From Pseudomonas sp. 7P_10.2_Bac1 (GTDB lineage: Bacteria; Pseudomonadota; Gammaproteobacteria; Pseudomonadales; Pseudomonadaceae), in assembly GCF_025465935.1 (NCBI RefSeq), contig NZ_JANLNV010000058.1, positions 186,001 to 250,000 on the forward strand: a DNA stretch of 64,000 bases, read 5' to 3'. Positions 63,679-64,000 of this stretch are shown here, in pieces. Both the position numbers and the translations under genes were made by a program. The stretch's first letter is position 1. Every line of letters begins with the position of its first letter. The notes under the pieces were generated by a model. The model was not told the DNA's origin and searched no databases. It was given only the letters and a program-made list of their open reading frames with translations.

Positions 63679-64000
63679 ATGCCTATACGCCCTGCACAAC
63701 TCGCCCCTGTTTATGAGTACCCTGACCACCTGCGCGCTCAAGTCGATGCGGCACCGCGGGCTCCTGGGGTTTATTTGTTTTATGCGCAAGACGACTCGAT
63801 GCCACTGTATATCGGTAAAAGCGTGGATATTCGCAGTCGGCTTCTGGCTCACCTGCGAACCCCTGAAGAAGCCCGCATGCTGCGGCAAGCGCAGCGGATC
63901 GAATATGTACAAACAGCCGGAGAAATCGGTGCGCTGCTGCTGGAGTCGCGCCTGATCAAAGAGCTGCAACCTTTAAAGAACAAACGGTTGCGCAAGCAGC
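63679..64000 (+). CDS. cho: GIY-YIG endonuclease, Cho/UvrC-N-like, 5' part
   Basis: The first 107 residues of a protein that runs off the window. The GIY-YIG nuclease domain shows Gly30-Val-Tyr32, Tyr44-Ile-Gly46, Arg53 and the catalytic Glu89 (ALLLESRLIKELQP), the layout of excinuclease Cho and the N-terminal half of UvrC. Cho makes a 3' incision at bulky DNA lesions. The short leader (APRAPGVYLFY at 25-35) is more like Cho than the DNA polymerase III epsilon fusions, but the C-terminus is needed to be sure. Confidence 0.8.
   Translation, partial: MPIRPAQLAPVYEYPDHLRAQVDAAPRAPGVYLFYAQDDSMPLYIGKSVDIRSRLLAHLRTPEEARMLRQAQRIEYVQTAGEIGALLLESRLIKELQPLKNKRLRKQ

Noticed and set aside
1-64000. CRISPR array, tRNA, rRNA or insertion sequence
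   Set aside because: No regularly spaced repeats, cloverleaf-like ends or transposase reading frames were recognised on either strand.

Overview
The window looks like chromosomal DNA of a Pseudomonas of the fluorescens/fragi type. The evidence is an MvaT/MvaU-family xenogeneic silencer, an OprD-family porin, a 358-residue 4-hydroxyphenylpyruvate dioxygenase with ligands at the positions known for the P. fluorescens enzyme, an arn lipid A operon followed by ugd, and many REP-type palindromes built on a GCGATCTTTT core between genes. The base composition is moderately GC-rich (judged by eye, not computed). Genes are dense and most strands are switched at REP elements or hairpins. I see no rRNA, tRNA, CRISPR array or insertion sequence.

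Layout. 1-3.3 kb: end of a TonB-dependent receptor and its binding-protein ABC importer (four overlapping genes). 3.3-6.5 kb: LysR regulator divergent from an SDR dehydrogenase and an MFS carrier. 6.7-10.9 kb: a DUF1624-type membrane protein, then a copper-flavoured block with pseudoazurin overlapping an OprD porin, convergent with SCO and PCu(A)C copper chaperones. 11.5-14.4 kb: an ArnT-like glycosyltransferase and phosphatidylserine synthase. 14.5-19.4 kb: glycerate kinase, CdaR-type regulator, MFS carrier and a RarD-like exporter. 19.5-26.6 kb: a two-component system divergent from a MexCD-like RND pump that has no outer-membrane channel gene, then a DUF1345 protein. 26.6-34.3 kb: hpd, an EAL phosphodiesterase, an MvaU-like silencer, gloA, a TetR regulator, ahpF and ahpC.

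34.4-36.5 kb holds a tyrosine recombinase divergent from a KfrA-like coiled-coil DNA-binding protein with repeats in their shared promoter; no other mobile-element genes are near, and this pair is the least explained unit here. 36.7-41.0 kb is an efeUOB ferrous-iron/heme operon with a second M75-domain gene. 41.5-49.1 kb is arnC-A-D-T-E-F-ugd, an almost fully overlapping operon for 4-amino-arabinose modification of lipid A, but arnB is absent from its usual first position. It is followed by a further GT39/83-like membrane glycosyltransferase.

50.9-54.5 kb: nitronate monooxygenase and two divergent L,D-transpeptidase-type proteins. 54.7-62.9 kb: a FadR-type regulator with a strong palindrome at its start, a five-gene branched-chain-type ABC importer, a carbamoylase-type M20 hydrolase and an amidase, together a likely uptake-and-hydrolysis route for an amide or ureide. 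The window ends with a nucleotidyltransferase-fold protein and the start of a GIY-YIG (Cho-like) endonuclease that runs off the edge.

Recurring themes are envelope modification (two ArnT-like enzymes, arn operon, PssA, L,D-transpeptidases), metal handling (copper, iron) and peroxide defence. A TTCAnnnnnTTTTTCAC-type motif resembling the Pseudomonas ColR box occurs in four intergenic regions, including those before the 11.5 kb glycosyltransferase and the arn operon. Several genes have TTG or GTG starts set by clear Shine-Dalgarno sequences; I give these corrected starts.
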